Shown here: positions 25,601 through 34,188 of the stretch, in pieces
Layout: every line of letters begins with the position of its first letter
Numbering within the stretch: position 1 is the stretch's first letter
NCBI GenBank assembly: GCA_964518875.1
Contig: CAZFHI010000006.1
Location: 27,423-91,422 of the forward strand
Direction: 5' to 3'
Source of the DNA: DTU024 sp964518875
GTDB lineage: Bacteria > Bacillota > Clostridia > Christensenellales > Aristaeellaceae
Length of the DNA stretch: 64,000 nucleotides
Notes under the pieces: generated by a model
Seen by the model: the letters and a program-made list of their open reading frames with translations, nothing else
What the model was told of the DNA's origin: nothing
Database searches by the model: none
Translations under genes and position numbers: made by a program

Positions 25601-27405
25601 AAAGTAACGCTAAAAAAACGCGCAGGAAGACGCCAGAAGCGATAGGCGTTAAAAGCTTTAAAAAGTCAATGAAAATATTAACTGGCTACTGCAAAAAATA
25701 TACCGCTATTATTATACTGGCTGTTGTTGCGGCGGCCGCGGGCGCCGTTCTTTCCGTTATAGGGCCAGACTATATATCCGAGCTTACTGAAACCATAATG
25801 AAGGGCGTATCGTTTTCAGGCATAAACATTGACATTGAAAAAATATCGAATATCGCTTTTACGCTTATAGCGATATACGCCGCAAGCATGCTGCTTAACT
25901 ATTTGCAGTCGCTTATAATGGCGAGGGTTTCGTGCAGCGTTGGAAAGAAAATGCGCAGCGACATAACGGAAAAAATCAACCGCGTTCCGCTTAAATATTT
26001 TGACGGCCACAGCTATGGCGACACGCTTTCCCGCGTGACGAACGACGTGGACATGATTACCCAGTCGCTTAATATAAGCATCGGCGCCTTTGTTTCCGCC
26101 GCCGCTACGCTTATAGGCTGCCTGGTTATGATGTTCGCAACCGAGTGGCGCATGGCGCTTACCGCGATAGCGTCTTCCCTTATAGGCTTTGTTTTCATGA
26201 CGGCAATAATGAGAAAATCTCAGAAATACTTTGTATCAAGGCAGAACAGCCTTGCTGAAGTAAACGGCCACGTGGAAGAATATTACGCGGGGCAGAACAT
26301 AGTAAGAGCCTATAACGCTGAAGCAAACGGCCTTGAAGAATTTCGCAAGGTAAATGAAAAGCTTAAGGAACAGACCTTTAAAGCAGAATTTCTTTCAGGG
26401 CTTATGATGCCTGTGATGGCTTTCATAGGTAACTTCGGGTACGTGGCGGTCTGCGTAATAGGCGCGGCCTTAGCTTTCAGCGGCGCCATATCTTTTTCAG
26501 TCGTCGTGGCGTTTATGATTTACGTACGCCTTTTCATTTCTCCGCTTGGCCAGATAGGAAGGGGCTTTTCAAGCATACAGGGCGCTCTTGCCGCAAGCGA
26601 GCGCGTTGGGGAATTCCTTGAAGAAGAGGAGCTGAGCGATGAATCCCATAAGACGGCGGAGCTTAAAACGGTGAAGGGCGACGTAACGTTCGAGCGCGTA
26701 AGCTTTGGCTATGATGAAGACAAGCTTATAATACATGATTTTTCCGCAAGTATAAAAGCGGGCCAGAAGATAGCAATAGTAGGGCCCACAGGCGCCGGCA
26801 AAACTACCATAGTCAACCTGCTTATGCGCTTTTACGAGCTTGACAGCGGGAAAATATCGGTAGACGGAACATCGCTTGCGGACGTTACAAGGGAAAATGT
26901 GCGCGACCTTTTCGGCATGGTGCTTCAGGACACGTGGCTTTTTGAAGGCACTGTGCGTGAAAACCTCACCTACGGCAGGAAAAACGTGTCCGATGAAAAG
27001 CTGATCAACATTTGCAGCCAGTGCGGACTAAGGCATTTTATAGGCGCGCTGCCGGACGGGCTTGACACCGTGCTTAACGACGCCGTATCCATTTCAGCGG
27101 GGCAGAAGCAGCTGCTTACCATAGCCCGCGCCATGGTTGAGGACGCCCCCATGCTTATTCTTGACGAAGCCACTTCCTCCGTCGACACCCGTACTGAGCT
27201 TAAAATACAGAAGGCCATGGACGCGCTTACAAAGGGCAGAACGAGCTTCGTTATAGCGCACCGCCTGTCCACAATACGGGATGCGGATATGATAATATAC
27301 ATGCAGGACGGCGCGATCCGCGAAACCGGCACGCACGACGAGCTTATGCTTAAGAACGGCCTCTACGCGGAGCTGTACAACAGCCAGTTTTCACTCGCGT
27401 CTTAA
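25597..27405 (+). CDS. ABC exporter half-transporter, catalytic-site subunit
   Basis: The partner subunit of the preceding exporter, 602 residues. Membrane helices run to about residue 320; Walker A IVGPTGAGKTTIV is near 400, signature ISAGQKQLLTIARA (SAGQ rather than SGGQ), and Walker B MLILDEATSSVD with an intact catalytic glutamate. The two subunits therefore complement each other as in asymmetric heterodimers. I start it at GTG 25597, overlapping the upstream TGA, because GAGGAGGA lies just before; the longer in-frame ATG at 25543 would overlap 58 bp of the previous gene without a ribosome site. Confidence 0.9.
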   Translation: MKSNAKKTRRKTPEAIGVKSFKKSMKILTGYCKKYTAIIILAVVAAAAGAVLSVIGPDYISELTETIMKGVSFSGINIDIEKISNIAFTLIAIYAASMLLNYLQSLIMARVSCSVGKKMRSDITEKINRVPLKYFDGHSYGDTLSRVTNDVDMITQSLNISIGAFVSAAATLIGCLVMMFATEWRMALTAIASSLIGFVFMTAIMRKSQKYFVSRQNSLAEVNGHVEEYYAGQNIVRAYNAEANGLEEFRKVNEKLKEQTFKAEFLSGLMMPVMAFIGNFGYVAVCVIGAALAFSGAISFSVVVAFMIYVRLFISPLGQIGRGFSSIQGALAASERVGEFLEEEELSDESHKTAELKTVKGDVTFERVSFGYDEDKLIIHDFSASIKAGQKIAIVGPTGAGKTTIVNLLMRFYELDSGKISVDGTSLADVTRENVRDLFGMVLQDTWLFEGTVRENLTYGRKNVSDEKLINICSQCGLRHFIGALPDGLDTVLNDAVSISAGQKQLLTIARAMVEDAPMLILDEATSSVDTRTELKIQKAMDALTKGRTSFVIAHRLSTIRDADMIIYMQDGAIRETGTHDELMLKNGLYAELYNSQFSLAS

Positions 27406-27410
27406 GTAAG

Positions 27411-27444
27411 AAGGCTTATATTTAAATACGCTTCGGCCTTTTTA
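27411..27444 (+). terminator. Possible terminator of the ABC exporter operon
   Basis: AAGGC ... GCCTT with a long AT-rich loop, followed by TTTATTTT, six bases after the last stop. The stem is short, so confidence is moderate. The rest of the gap up to 27668 is AT-rich and shows nothing else. Confidence 0.45.
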
Positions 27445-27667
27445 TTTTAATTTTTTATTCTATCTGGCTTATAGCGAACTTAAGAGTTTTTATATATCGT
27501 ACGCGCAACCGGAAAATAAAGCGGGAAAACCGTTTTAATTTTTCAGCTTACCCTTGTTAAATTCCATATTAAATCATATTAAATCAAAGCTGTACTTTGA
27601 TACGGCGTTTTATAAGCGTTTGTATGTAGCAAGGCGTATAGCAATGCATAAACATATAGCAATACAT

Positions 27668-27692
27668 AAAAAACAGCCGTCATTACGGCTGT
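27668..27692 (-). terminator. Intrinsic terminator downstream of murG
   Basis: ACAGCCGT/ACGGCTGT, an 8-bp perfect stem with a 4-nt loop; on the minus strand it is followed by a run of six T. It is a second terminator about 60 bp after the first. Confidence 0.75.
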
Positions 27693-27731
27693 AAGGCGCG
27701 CGCCGCAAAAAATCTGCTGCGGCAAGCGATA

Positions 27732-27753
27732 TTAAAAGAGCCAAAGCGGCTCT
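27732..27753 (-). terminator. Terminator overlapping the murG stop codon
   Basis: AGAGCC/GGCTCT stem with a 5-nt loop, then TTTT on the minus strand. The murG TAG lies at the base of the stem. Confidence 0.6.
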
Positions 27754-28816
27754 ATTTTTTTTGTATTTCTTCTATAAGGCTCAGCACGTTCTGCGTGCCG
27801 TCGCTTAACGGGGAATTGCGCATGGCCTGCGTGAGCTGCTCCTTTTTGCTCAATAGCTCATTAAGCTTGGAAGTAAGGCTTTCGCTGTTAAGCTTGTCCT
27901 GCATAAGGGTAAGCGCAAGCCCTCTGCCCTCGTAGCTTAAGGCGTTCTGTATCTGGTCCCCGCGGCTCGCCCCAAGCGGCAGCGGTATAAGAAGCATTGG
28001 TTTAAGCAGGGCGTGGAACTCGCTGAGGGCGTTTGAACCGGCGCGCGAAAGAACGACGTCCGCGCAAGCGAGAGCGTGCGGCAGATTTTCCGCCATAAAT
28101 TCCACCTGGTAATAAGCGGGGTTTCGTACGCTTTCGTCTATATTGCCCTTGCCGCATATATGGAAAACGTCAAATACCGGCGTAACGTACGGCAGAGCCT
28201 GTCTTAAAGCGTTGTTCACGGCGACCGACCCCTGGCTTCCGCCCATTACAAGCAGAACGGGCTTATCGCCTGAAAAACCCGCTATTTTAAGCCCATCGTT
28301 TCTGCTGCCGCTAAAAAGCTCTTTTCTTAACGGCGTGCCAGTAAGCCTGCCCTTCTGGCCAAGCATTTTGGCGCACTCAGGAAACGTGGCGCATACGTAT
28401 TTAGCGTACCTTGAGCACATGCGGTTCGCAAGCCCCGGGCTTATGTCGCTCTCGTGCAGAATTACAGGTATACGCAGCTTGTGCGCCGCCCATACGACAG
28501 GGACGGACACAAAGCCGCCCTTGCTGAAAACAAGGTCGGGCTTTATGCTCCTTAATAATTTTAGGCTCTGCATGGCGCCGTCAATAACCCTGAAAGGGTC
28601 TGAAAAGTTTTTAAGGTCGAAGTAGCGCCTTAATTTTCCGGTAGAAATAGCGTGGTAAGTAAGGTTCTCGTTTTTGAGCATCTGCCTTTCTATGCCCGCT
28701 TTTGATCCTATGTAGTGAACCGTGTAATTTTCCTGCAAAAGGTATGGCAAAAGAGCCAGGTTAGGCGACACGTGCCCAGCCGTTCCCCCGCCCGTAAGCA
28801 CTATGGTTTTCGGCAT
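27752..28816 (-). CDS. murG: UDP-GlcNAc:lipid I transferase MurG
   Basis: MurG is the membrane-associated enzyme adding N-acetylglucosamine to lipid I to give lipid II. The 354 residues match the family length. Motifs: LTGGGTAGHVSPNLAL at the N-terminus, VFSKGGFVSVPVVWAA near 100, LVMGGSQGSVAVN near 190, and the UDP-sugar site VVLSRAGSNALSEFHAL near 255. ATG at 28816 has GAGGG eight bases upstream; a GTG three codons earlier would leave no spacing. It follows potC without a gap and two terminators follow it, so it is the last gene of a potABC-murG operon rather than part of a dcw division cluster. Confidence 0.93.
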   Translation of the reverse strand: MPKTIVLTGGGTAGHVSPNLALLPYLLQENYTVHYIGSKAGIERQMLKNENLTYHAISTGKLRRYFDLKNFSDPFRVIDGAMQSLKLLRSIKPDLVFSKGGFVSVPVVWAAHKLRIPVILHESDISPGLANRMCSRYAKYVCATFPECAKMLGQKGRLTGTPLRKELFSGSRNDGLKIAGFSGDKPVLLVMGGSQGSVAVNNALRQALPYVTPVFDVFHICGKGNIDESVRNPAYYQVEFMAENLPHALACADVVLSRAGSNALSEFHALLKPMLLIPLPLGASRGDQIQNALSYEGRGLALTLMQDKLNSESLTSKLNELLSKKEQLTQAMRNSPLSDGTQNVLSLIEEIQKK

Positions 28817-28817
28817 A

Positions 28818-29654
28818 TTAAACACCCTCTTCTTTTTTGCGGTCCGCCGCGGCGGATATAAGCTGACCCCCGCCTACAAGCAAAAACGCCGCGCCCAGCA
28901 TTACGGTGCACATGGCGTTTACCTTGGGCGTTACGCCGACCTTTACTGAAGAATATATTTTAAGCGGCAGCGTTGTGGTTTCCGCGCCGGACACGAAAAA
29001 GCTTATTACAAAGTCGTCCATGCTCATGGCGAAAGCAAGCAGCGCGCCCGAAAGTATAGCGGGGGCCGCAAGCGGCAGCGTTACTGTTAGCAGCGCCTTT
29101 ACGGGGCTAGCGCCCAAATCCCTCGCGGCTTCAATAAGGCTTGGATCTATCGTTAAAAGCCTGCTTTTAACGGTAACGAGTATATACGGCACGCAAAAAG
29201 TTATGTGCGAAAGTATAAGCGTAGTCGTGCCAAACGGTATTTTAAGCATGTTGAACAGCGCCATTAACGAAATGCCGAGTATTAGCTCAGGTATCATCAT
29301 AGGGAGCATAGCGAGCTGCTCCCCCGCGCTAAGCACCGACGACAGCGCTTTTTGCCTTAGCGTTTTTTTAGCCTCCTGCCTTACCATGGCGACAGCGCCA
29401 AGCGAACCCATTACGCAGGCTATAACGACGCTCCATAGCGCCACCTGAAGCGACGACACAAGCTGCGCGCCGTAGCCCGTTACAGGGTCGAACAGCTCCT
29501 TATACCAGTACGTGGAAAAGCCCTGGAAAGTCATGGCCGCGGTGCGCCCCGTGTTTGAGTTGAACGAAAACAGCACTACCACCAATATGGGCAGGTAGAG
29601 CAAAAGCATTATAATAGTTATGTAAAGGTTTGACCAAACGGAATTTTTCTTCAT
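28818..29654 (-). CDS. potC: Spermidine/putrescine-type ABC permease PotC
   Basis: A 278-residue inner-membrane permease with about six helices. The EAA loop contacting the ATPase is EAARDLGASPVKALLTVTLP near residues 175-194. The N-terminal VWSNLYITIIMLLLYLPILVV and SMDDFVISFF are typical of PotC. It lies nine bases after potB and just before murG. The family imports polyamines with PotA, PotB and the binding protein PotD; no potD is present here, so substrate assignment rests on the other subunits. Confidence 0.88.
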   Translation of the reverse strand: MKKNSVWSNLYITIIMLLLYLPILVVVLFSFNSNTGRTAAMTFQGFSTYWYKELFDPVTGYGAQLVSSLQVALWSVVIACVMGSLGAVAMVRQEAKKTLRQKALSSVLSAGEQLAMLPMMIPELILGISLMALFNMLKIPFGTTTLILSHITFCVPYILVTVKSRLLTIDPSLIEAARDLGASPVKALLTVTLPLAAPAILSGALLAFAMSMDDFVISFFVSGAETTTLPLKIYSSVKVGVTPKVNAMCTVMLGAAFLLVGGGQLISAAADRKKEEGV

Positions 29655-29663
29655 ATGTTTACC

Positions 29664-30509
29664 TTAGAAAGCCATGTTCTCGGCTTCTCCGCCCTTTTTG
29701 CGGTATATTATGAGCACAATGGCCGTCATTACAAGCAGCACTACGCTGAGCGCCGCGGCAAAGGGCATGTCGTGGCTTTTTAAAAGCTCGTTCTGTATAA
29801 GATTGCCCCAGAGCATGGTGTTCGACCCTCCAAGCAGGTCGCTTATGAAAAACAAGCCTATGCTCGGAATAAACGTAAGCACTACGCCCGCCATAAGCCC
29901 AGGATACGTCATGGGAATGGTAACGGTTACGAACGCCTTGAAAGGGCTCGCGCCAAGGTCGCGCGACGCCTCGACCATGCTCCAGTCTATCCTTTCGACG
30001 CTTGAATACACGGGCAGAACGAAGAAAGGCAGCATGCCGTACACCATGCCCGTAATTACGGCGCCCTCCGTGTACAAAAGCTTAAGCGGTCTTTTTATAA
30101 GCCCGAGGCTTTTAAGCACGGTGTTTATGGGGCCGTTCGCGTAAAAAAGTATCTTCCAGCCGTATATGCGTATAAGCGCGTTTGTCCAGAACGGGGCGAT
30201 TAAGAGTATAAGCAGCCACACGCGCGCCTTTGGAGACGTTTTTGAAATAAAGTACGCGAAAGGGTAGCCGACAAGCGCGCATATAATAGTCGTAACCGCG
30301 GCAAGCCTTAAGCTTAGCAAAAGGCTGCTCACATACTGGCCTTCCCTTAGGCGCGCGTAGTTTTGCAAAGTAAGGCTTCCGCCCGCTTCAAAGCTTTCGC
30401 CGCCGGACAGAAGGCTTAAGCCTATCACATAAAGCAGGCTTAAACCTACGAACAGATAAGCCCATACGCTCATAGGCAGCGCTAAAAGCTGCCGCCTGTT
30501 GTTACGCAT
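29664..30509 (-). CDS. potB: Spermidine/putrescine-type ABC permease PotB
   Basis: A 281-residue permease with about six membrane helices. The EAA loop is EASRDLGASPFKAFVTVTIP near 190. Other PotB-like segments are PFWTNALIRIYGW near 105 and FIPSIGLFFISDLLGG near 225. It overlaps the end of potA by eight bases and is followed closely by potC, so it forms the permease heterodimer of the same transporter. Confidence 0.88.
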   Translation of the reverse strand: MRNNRRQLLALPMSVWAYLFVGLSLLYVIGLSLLSGGESFEAGGSLTLQNYARLREGQYVSSLLLSLRLAAVTTIICALVGYPFAYFISKTSPKARVWLLILLIAPFWTNALIRIYGWKILFYANGPINTVLKSLGLIKRPLKLLYTEGAVITGMVYGMLPFFVLPVYSSVERIDWSMVEASRDLGASPFKAFVTVTIPMTYPGLMAGVVLTFIPSIGLFFISDLLGGSNTMLWGNLIQNELLKSHDMPFAAALSVVLLVMTAIVLIIYRKKGGEAENMAF

Positions 30510-31599
30510 CCTGTACCTTCTCCCTGTCGTCTATAACTAAGCTCGCCTTTTCCTTGTCCCAGAATATGCACACCGTTTCGCCGGGCTGTATGCGCTCCTC
30601 CTGCTCTGTCGTATGGCGTGATATAAGCCTTTGCCCTGTCGCAAGCTCTATTACAACGGTCCTGTCGCTTCCCGTGTACTGGGATTGAAGTATTTTCCCC
30701 TGAAGGTATTTGCAGCCGGGATCCTTCTTGCGGTAGCGCAGGCGCTCCGCCCTTACGCACAGGCACACTTTCTGGCCTGGAACAAGCCAGTCCTCAGAGT
30801 TGGCCTCAACCTGCTGTCCGCCTATGTCCAGAAGCACGTCGTCCCCGTTTATGCCTTCGACGGTGCAGTCTATTATGTTCGTTTCGCCTATAAAGCTTGC
30901 GGCGAAAGCGGTTATGGGGTGCTCGTAAAGGTCGTAAGGCGTGTCTATCTGCACAAAGCGGCCCTTGCTCATAAGCGCTATGCGGTCGCTCATGTTAAGC
31001 GCTTCCTCCTGGTCGTGCGTTATGTATATAAACGTAATGCCTAAATGCTTCTGCATTCTTTTAAGCTCGCTCTGCATCTGGCGGCGCAGCTGCAGATCAA
31101 GCGCGCCCAGGGGCTCGTCAAGAAGGAGGAGCTTTGGCTCAAGCACGGCGCTGCGCGCTATCGCCACGCGCTGCCTCTGCCCGCCCGAAAGCTGGGACGG
31201 CATGCGCTTTTCGTAACCCTCAAGCTGCACCAGCTTAAGCATGTCCTTTACCTTGGTTTTTATTGTATTTTTATTTACTCCGCGCATCCTGAGCCCGTAG
31301 CCTATGTTCTTTTCAACGTTCATGTGCGGGAACAGCGCGTAGTTTTGAAACACCGTGTTTACTTCGCGCTTTTCAGGAGGCACGCCGCAAAGATCCCTGC
31401 CTTCAAGGTAGACTTTGCCTGAAGTGGGCTTTTCAAGGCCGGCTATTATGCGCAGGGTTGTTGTTTTTCCACAGCCCGAAGGGCCTAAAAGCGTTAAAAA
31501 CTCGCCTTTGTATACGTCTAAATCAAGCCCGTTCAAAGCGTCCTGCGTGTCGAACGATTTGCGCAGCCCCCTTATAGAGAGCAGTACATCTTCTTGCAT
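30502..31599 (-). CDS. potA: Spermidine/putrescine-type ABC ATPase PotA
   Basis: A 365-residue import ATPase. Walker A is LLGPSGCGKTTTLR near residue 38, the Q-loop is FQNYALFPHM, the signature is LSGGQRQRVAIARS near 140, Walker B is LLLLDEPLGALD, and the switch is YITHDQEEA. A C-terminal TOBE domain occupies about residues 285-355. It is the first gene of potABC-murG. AAGGA lies upstream of ATG. The match to PotA is strong, but related ATPases serve other small cationic substrates. Confidence 0.9.
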   Translation of the reverse strand: MQEDVLLSIRGLRKSFDTQDALNGLDLDVYKGEFLTLLGPSGCGKTTTLRIIAGLEKPTSGKVYLEGRDLCGVPPEKREVNTVFQNYALFPHMNVEKNIGYGLRMRGVNKNTIKTKVKDMLKLVQLEGYEKRMPSQLSGGQRQRVAIARSAVLEPKLLLLDEPLGALDLQLRRQMQSELKRMQKHLGITFIYITHDQEEALNMSDRIALMSKGRFVQIDTPYDLYEHPITAFAASFIGETNIIDCTVEGINGDDVLLDIGGQQVEANSEDWLVPGQKVCLCVRAERLRYRKKDPGCKYLQGKILQSQYTGSDRTVVIELATGQRLISRHTTEQEERIQPGETVCIFWDKEKASLVIDDREKVQDA

Positions 31600-31702
31600 A
31601 TTATTATTCCTTTATGTCGTCAAAATTTTTCGCGCCGTAAGGCGTTTTAAAGCGCGTACGCTAAACGCATTAAAAGCCGACAGCTTAAACGCGTTTTATA
31701 TA

Positions 31703-32152
31703 TTAATGTTTCATTTCTTTAAGCGTTTTAAGGTGCCTTTTTTCTTCCTCGGCAACGTTTGTAAAAGCCCCGGCGGATTCCTTATCAAGGCATTTTTCTG
31801 AAAAACCCTCGTAGGCTTCTATCGCCGCCTTTTCCTGCTCTATGGCGTAGTCTATAAGCGCGCCGCGGCTCTGCGTGGCGCCGCCCCTTACTGCTTCCGT
31901 AAGGCCGCCCGCGAACAGTATGCCGTCCGCCTGCGCGTCGAGCAGGTTCTTAAGGCTGCTTACGGCTTTGCTTTTATTTAGCAAGTTGTTAAATGTAACA
32001 AGGTGGTCGCGCTCGTCCTTCAAAAGCTTGTTAATTGCCGCGAGCGTTTCAGGGTCTTCAATAAGCTCCCGCATTCTTTCATACATGCGTATGGCGCGTT
32101 TTTCCATGCGCACCGCCATAAAAAAGGCGTCGCCGTCGTTAGTTACGTTCAT
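31703..32152 (-). CDS. Ferritin/rubrerythrin-like di-iron protein
   Basis: A 149-residue four-helix-bundle protein. Two E...ExxH pairs that could bind a di-iron centre are visible: EKRAIRMYERM with KDERDHLVTF, and EQEKAAIEAYEG with AEEEKRHLKTL. There is no C-terminal rubredoxin domain, so it is not a classical rubrerythrin; an iron or peroxide-related role is inferred. I start it at 32152, where AGGAGG lies six bases upstream, not at the longer frame. The start overlaps the glycosyltransferase gene by 14 bp, so it is translated as the last gene of that operon. Confidence 0.75.
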   Translation of the reverse strand: MNVTNDGDAFFMAVRMEKRAIRMYERMRELIEDPETLAAINKLLKDERDHLVTFNNLLNKSKAVSSLKNLLDAQADGILFAGGLTEAVRGGATQSRGALIDYAIEQEKAAIEAYEGFSEKCLDKESAGAFTNVAEEEKRHLKTLKEMKH

Positions 32153-33089
32153 GCAAATCCTCCTTGTCAAAGCCCCGCAGTTCCTTTACGACATAAAGAG
32201 GCCTGCCCTTTACATCCTCATATATTCTCGCGGTGTAGCGGCCCTGCACGCCCTGGCACAAAAGTATGATTCCGGAAAAAAACGTTATAAGCGCGGCTAT
32301 CCACCAGAGCCCGCCGTATATTCCAGCTATCGCGAGTATTAAAAGCGCTATAAACGCTAAAAGTGAAATAAGGCTGAAAAAGGCCCCGAGCGCCAAAGAC
32401 AAAAGAAGCGGCTTGTCTGAAAAGCTTATTATGCCGTCCGCCGCCAGTTTAAGCATCTTTTTAAGCGGATAATGCGTTTCACCAGCGAACCTTTCCTGCC
32501 GCTCAAATTCCACAGGGCATTGCTTAAAGCCGGCCCACGCGAACATGCCGCGCAGGTACCTCGCGTGCTCCGGCATGCCGCGTATTACGCTTACCACTTT
32601 CTTATCCGCAAGGCGGAAGTCCCCGGTGTCGCGCGGGAACATATCCCCCGCAAGACGCTGCATTACTTTATAGTATTTTTCCGCGGACCACTTTTTAAAG
32701 CGCGTTTCGCCCTTGCGGCTTTTGCGCTTGCCGTAGACGACGTCCCAGCCTTCCTTCCATTTTTGAGCCATCTCAGGTATTACTTCCGGCGGGTCCTGCA
32801 GATCCGCGTCTATTATAATTACAGCGTCGCCCGAGGCGTAGTCGAGCCCAGCGGATACCGCTATCTGGTGGCCGCCGTTTCTCGCAAAGTGTATTACACG
32901 CACGTTGCCGTCTTTTTGCTGAAGCGCGTTTAATATATTTTCCGTTTTGTCCGTCGAGCCGTCGTTCACGAACACGAGCTCGTACGCTTCGCCCATGCCC
33001 CGCATAACCTTGGTCAAGCGCTTATAGCTTTCGTTTATAACTTCTTCCTCGTTATAGCATGGTATTATAACGGAATAAACAGGGTTCAT
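32139..33089 (-). CDS. Family 2 glycosyltransferase, GtrB/DPM1-like, membrane
   Basis: A 316-residue enzyme. The N-terminal GT-A domain shows VIIPCYNEEEVI, FVNDGSTDKT, the metal-binding IIDADLQDPPEV near residue 95 and DTGDFRLADKK near 158. Two transmembrane helices follow between residues 230 and 290, then a short basic tail. This layout is that of polyprenyl-phosphate glycosyltransferases (GtrB, YkcC, DPM1), which charge undecaprenyl phosphate with a hexose for wall or surface-glycan decoration. It lies eight bases after the NYN-domain gene and overlaps the ferritin-like gene. Confidence 0.88.
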   Translation of the reverse strand: MNPVYSVIIPCYNEEEVINESYKRLTKVMRGMGEAYELVFVNDGSTDKTENILNALQQKDGNVRVIHFARNGGHQIAVSAGLDYASGDAVIIIDADLQDPPEVIPEMAQKWKEGWDVVYGKRKSRKGETRFKKWSAEKYYKVMQRLAGDMFPRDTGDFRLADKKVVSVIRGMPEHARYLRGMFAWAGFKQCPVEFERQERFAGETHYPLKKMLKLAADGIISFSDKPLLLSLALGAFFSLISLLAFIALLILAIAGIYGGLWWIAALITFFSGIILLCQGVQGRYTARIYEDVKGRPLYVVKELRGFDKEDLHERN

Positions 33090-33096
33090 CTGTACC

Positions 33097-34080
33097 TCAC
33101 AGCATTCTTACCAGAAGATTTTTCTGGTCGTTAAATTCAAGCTTCAAAACGCCGCGCTTTTCCAAATCCTTCAATATATCGCTGAAGCGCTTGAAGCCTA
33201 TGGCTTTTTCGCTGAAATCCGGATACTGGGCGGTTATGTCCGCCTTTAAAATGCTCGGGTTTATGCGCTCAAAACCGTCGTCCTTATAGCGGTCAAGCTG
33301 CTCCTTAAACGCGTTTACCCAGTTGTCGTCCGTAATGCGCGAGCTGTCCTCGTTGTCCGCCGTTAAGGCTATTATAACGTTATAGTCCTTGCGCCAGACC
33401 TTGAATGTGTTGTACTTGTTTGAAAGCTTCGTTAAAAGCTTATAAAACGTGGAACAGCCGTAGTTTTTTTCGTCAAAATCCGGCCTTAACCTAAGCAGCG
33501 TGCCTTTAAGCTCGCTCGCCAACATTTCGTCTTCGTCGGACTTTTCATCTATTATGCTTTCAATAAGCTTTACAAGAGACGCTTCGTCCCCGTTGTCCTC
33601 GCGGTTGTTTTTCCTGCCCTTATTCTGCGTCGCGCGCCTTGTGGCGACGGACTCTAAAAACTGGAACTCGTTGCAGGCGTTAATAAATATCTTGCTCGCA
33701 ACCTCGCTCCTCGATATGCCTAAAACGTATTTGCCCATGGACTTAAGCTTGCCCACAAGCGGCGTGTAGTCGCTGTCGCCTGAAACTATGCAGAACGAAT
33801 CTATAAGCGGGTTTGTGTACGCCACTTCCATGGCGTCAAGCACAAGCTGTATATCCGCGTTGTTCTTCTGCGATATGCCGTAGCGCAGCGACGGCACTAC
33901 GATAAACGTATTGGATAAAAGTATTTCTTTTAAATTGCTGAAATTATCTGTATAGCCGTAAACCTTGCCTAAGAGTATGTCTCCTCTTATCTTTACCTTT
34001 TCAAGAACGTTATTCAAGGTTTCGACCTTAGCGCCGGTATTCTCTAAATCGACGAACACCGCAAAGTTTGATTCCGCCAA
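33097..34080 (-). CDS. NYN-domain protein with two OST-HTH/LOTUS domains
   Basis: A 327-residue protein. The N-terminal NYN (PIN-like ribonuclease) domain has FAVFVDLENTG, then an acidic cluster FCIVSGDSDYTPLV near residue 100 whose aspartates would bind metal. Two OST-HTH/LOTUS winged-helix domains follow, LRPDFDEKNYGCSTFYKLL (about 195-260) and YPDFSEKAIGFKRFSDIL (about 275-325), which bind RNA in homologues. An RNA-processing or RNA-binding role is likely but the target is unknown. The start is TTG at 34080 with AAAGGAG seven bases upstream. It heads an operon with a glycosyltransferase and a ferritin-like gene. Confidence 0.85.
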   Translation of the reverse strand: MAESNFAVFVDLENTGAKVETLNNVLEKVKIRGDILLGKVYGYTDNFSNLKEILLSNTFIVVPSLRYGISQKNNADIQLVLDAMEVAYTNPLIDSFCIVSGDSDYTPLVGKLKSMGKYVLGISRSEVASKIFINACNEFQFLESVATRRATQNKGRKNNREDNGDEASLVKLIESIIDEKSDEDEMLASELKGTLLRLRPDFDEKNYGCSTFYKLLTKLSNKYNTFKVWRKDYNVIIALTADNEDSSRITDDNWVNAFKEQLDRYKDDGFERINPSILKADITAQYPDFSEKAIGFKRFSDILKDLEKRGVLKLEFNDQKNLLVRML

Positions 34081-34153
34081 ATTACAGCTCCTTTCCAAAT
34101 AGTGAATAAAATTACAAATATATTATAGCAGACCCATGGCTTTATGCAAATTA

Positions 34154-34179
34154 AGGCTGCGGCTGTGCAGCCGCAGCCT
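34154..34179 (-). terminator. Terminator of the giant surface-protein gene
   Basis: A perfect 11-bp GC-rich stem (AGGCTGCGGCT / AGCCGCAGCCT) with a 4-nt loop, nine bases after the stop. On the minus strand the tail is TAATTT, a modest U-tract. It could also stop leftover transcription from elsewhere. Confidence 0.65.
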
Positions 34180-34188
34180 CATACGGGC

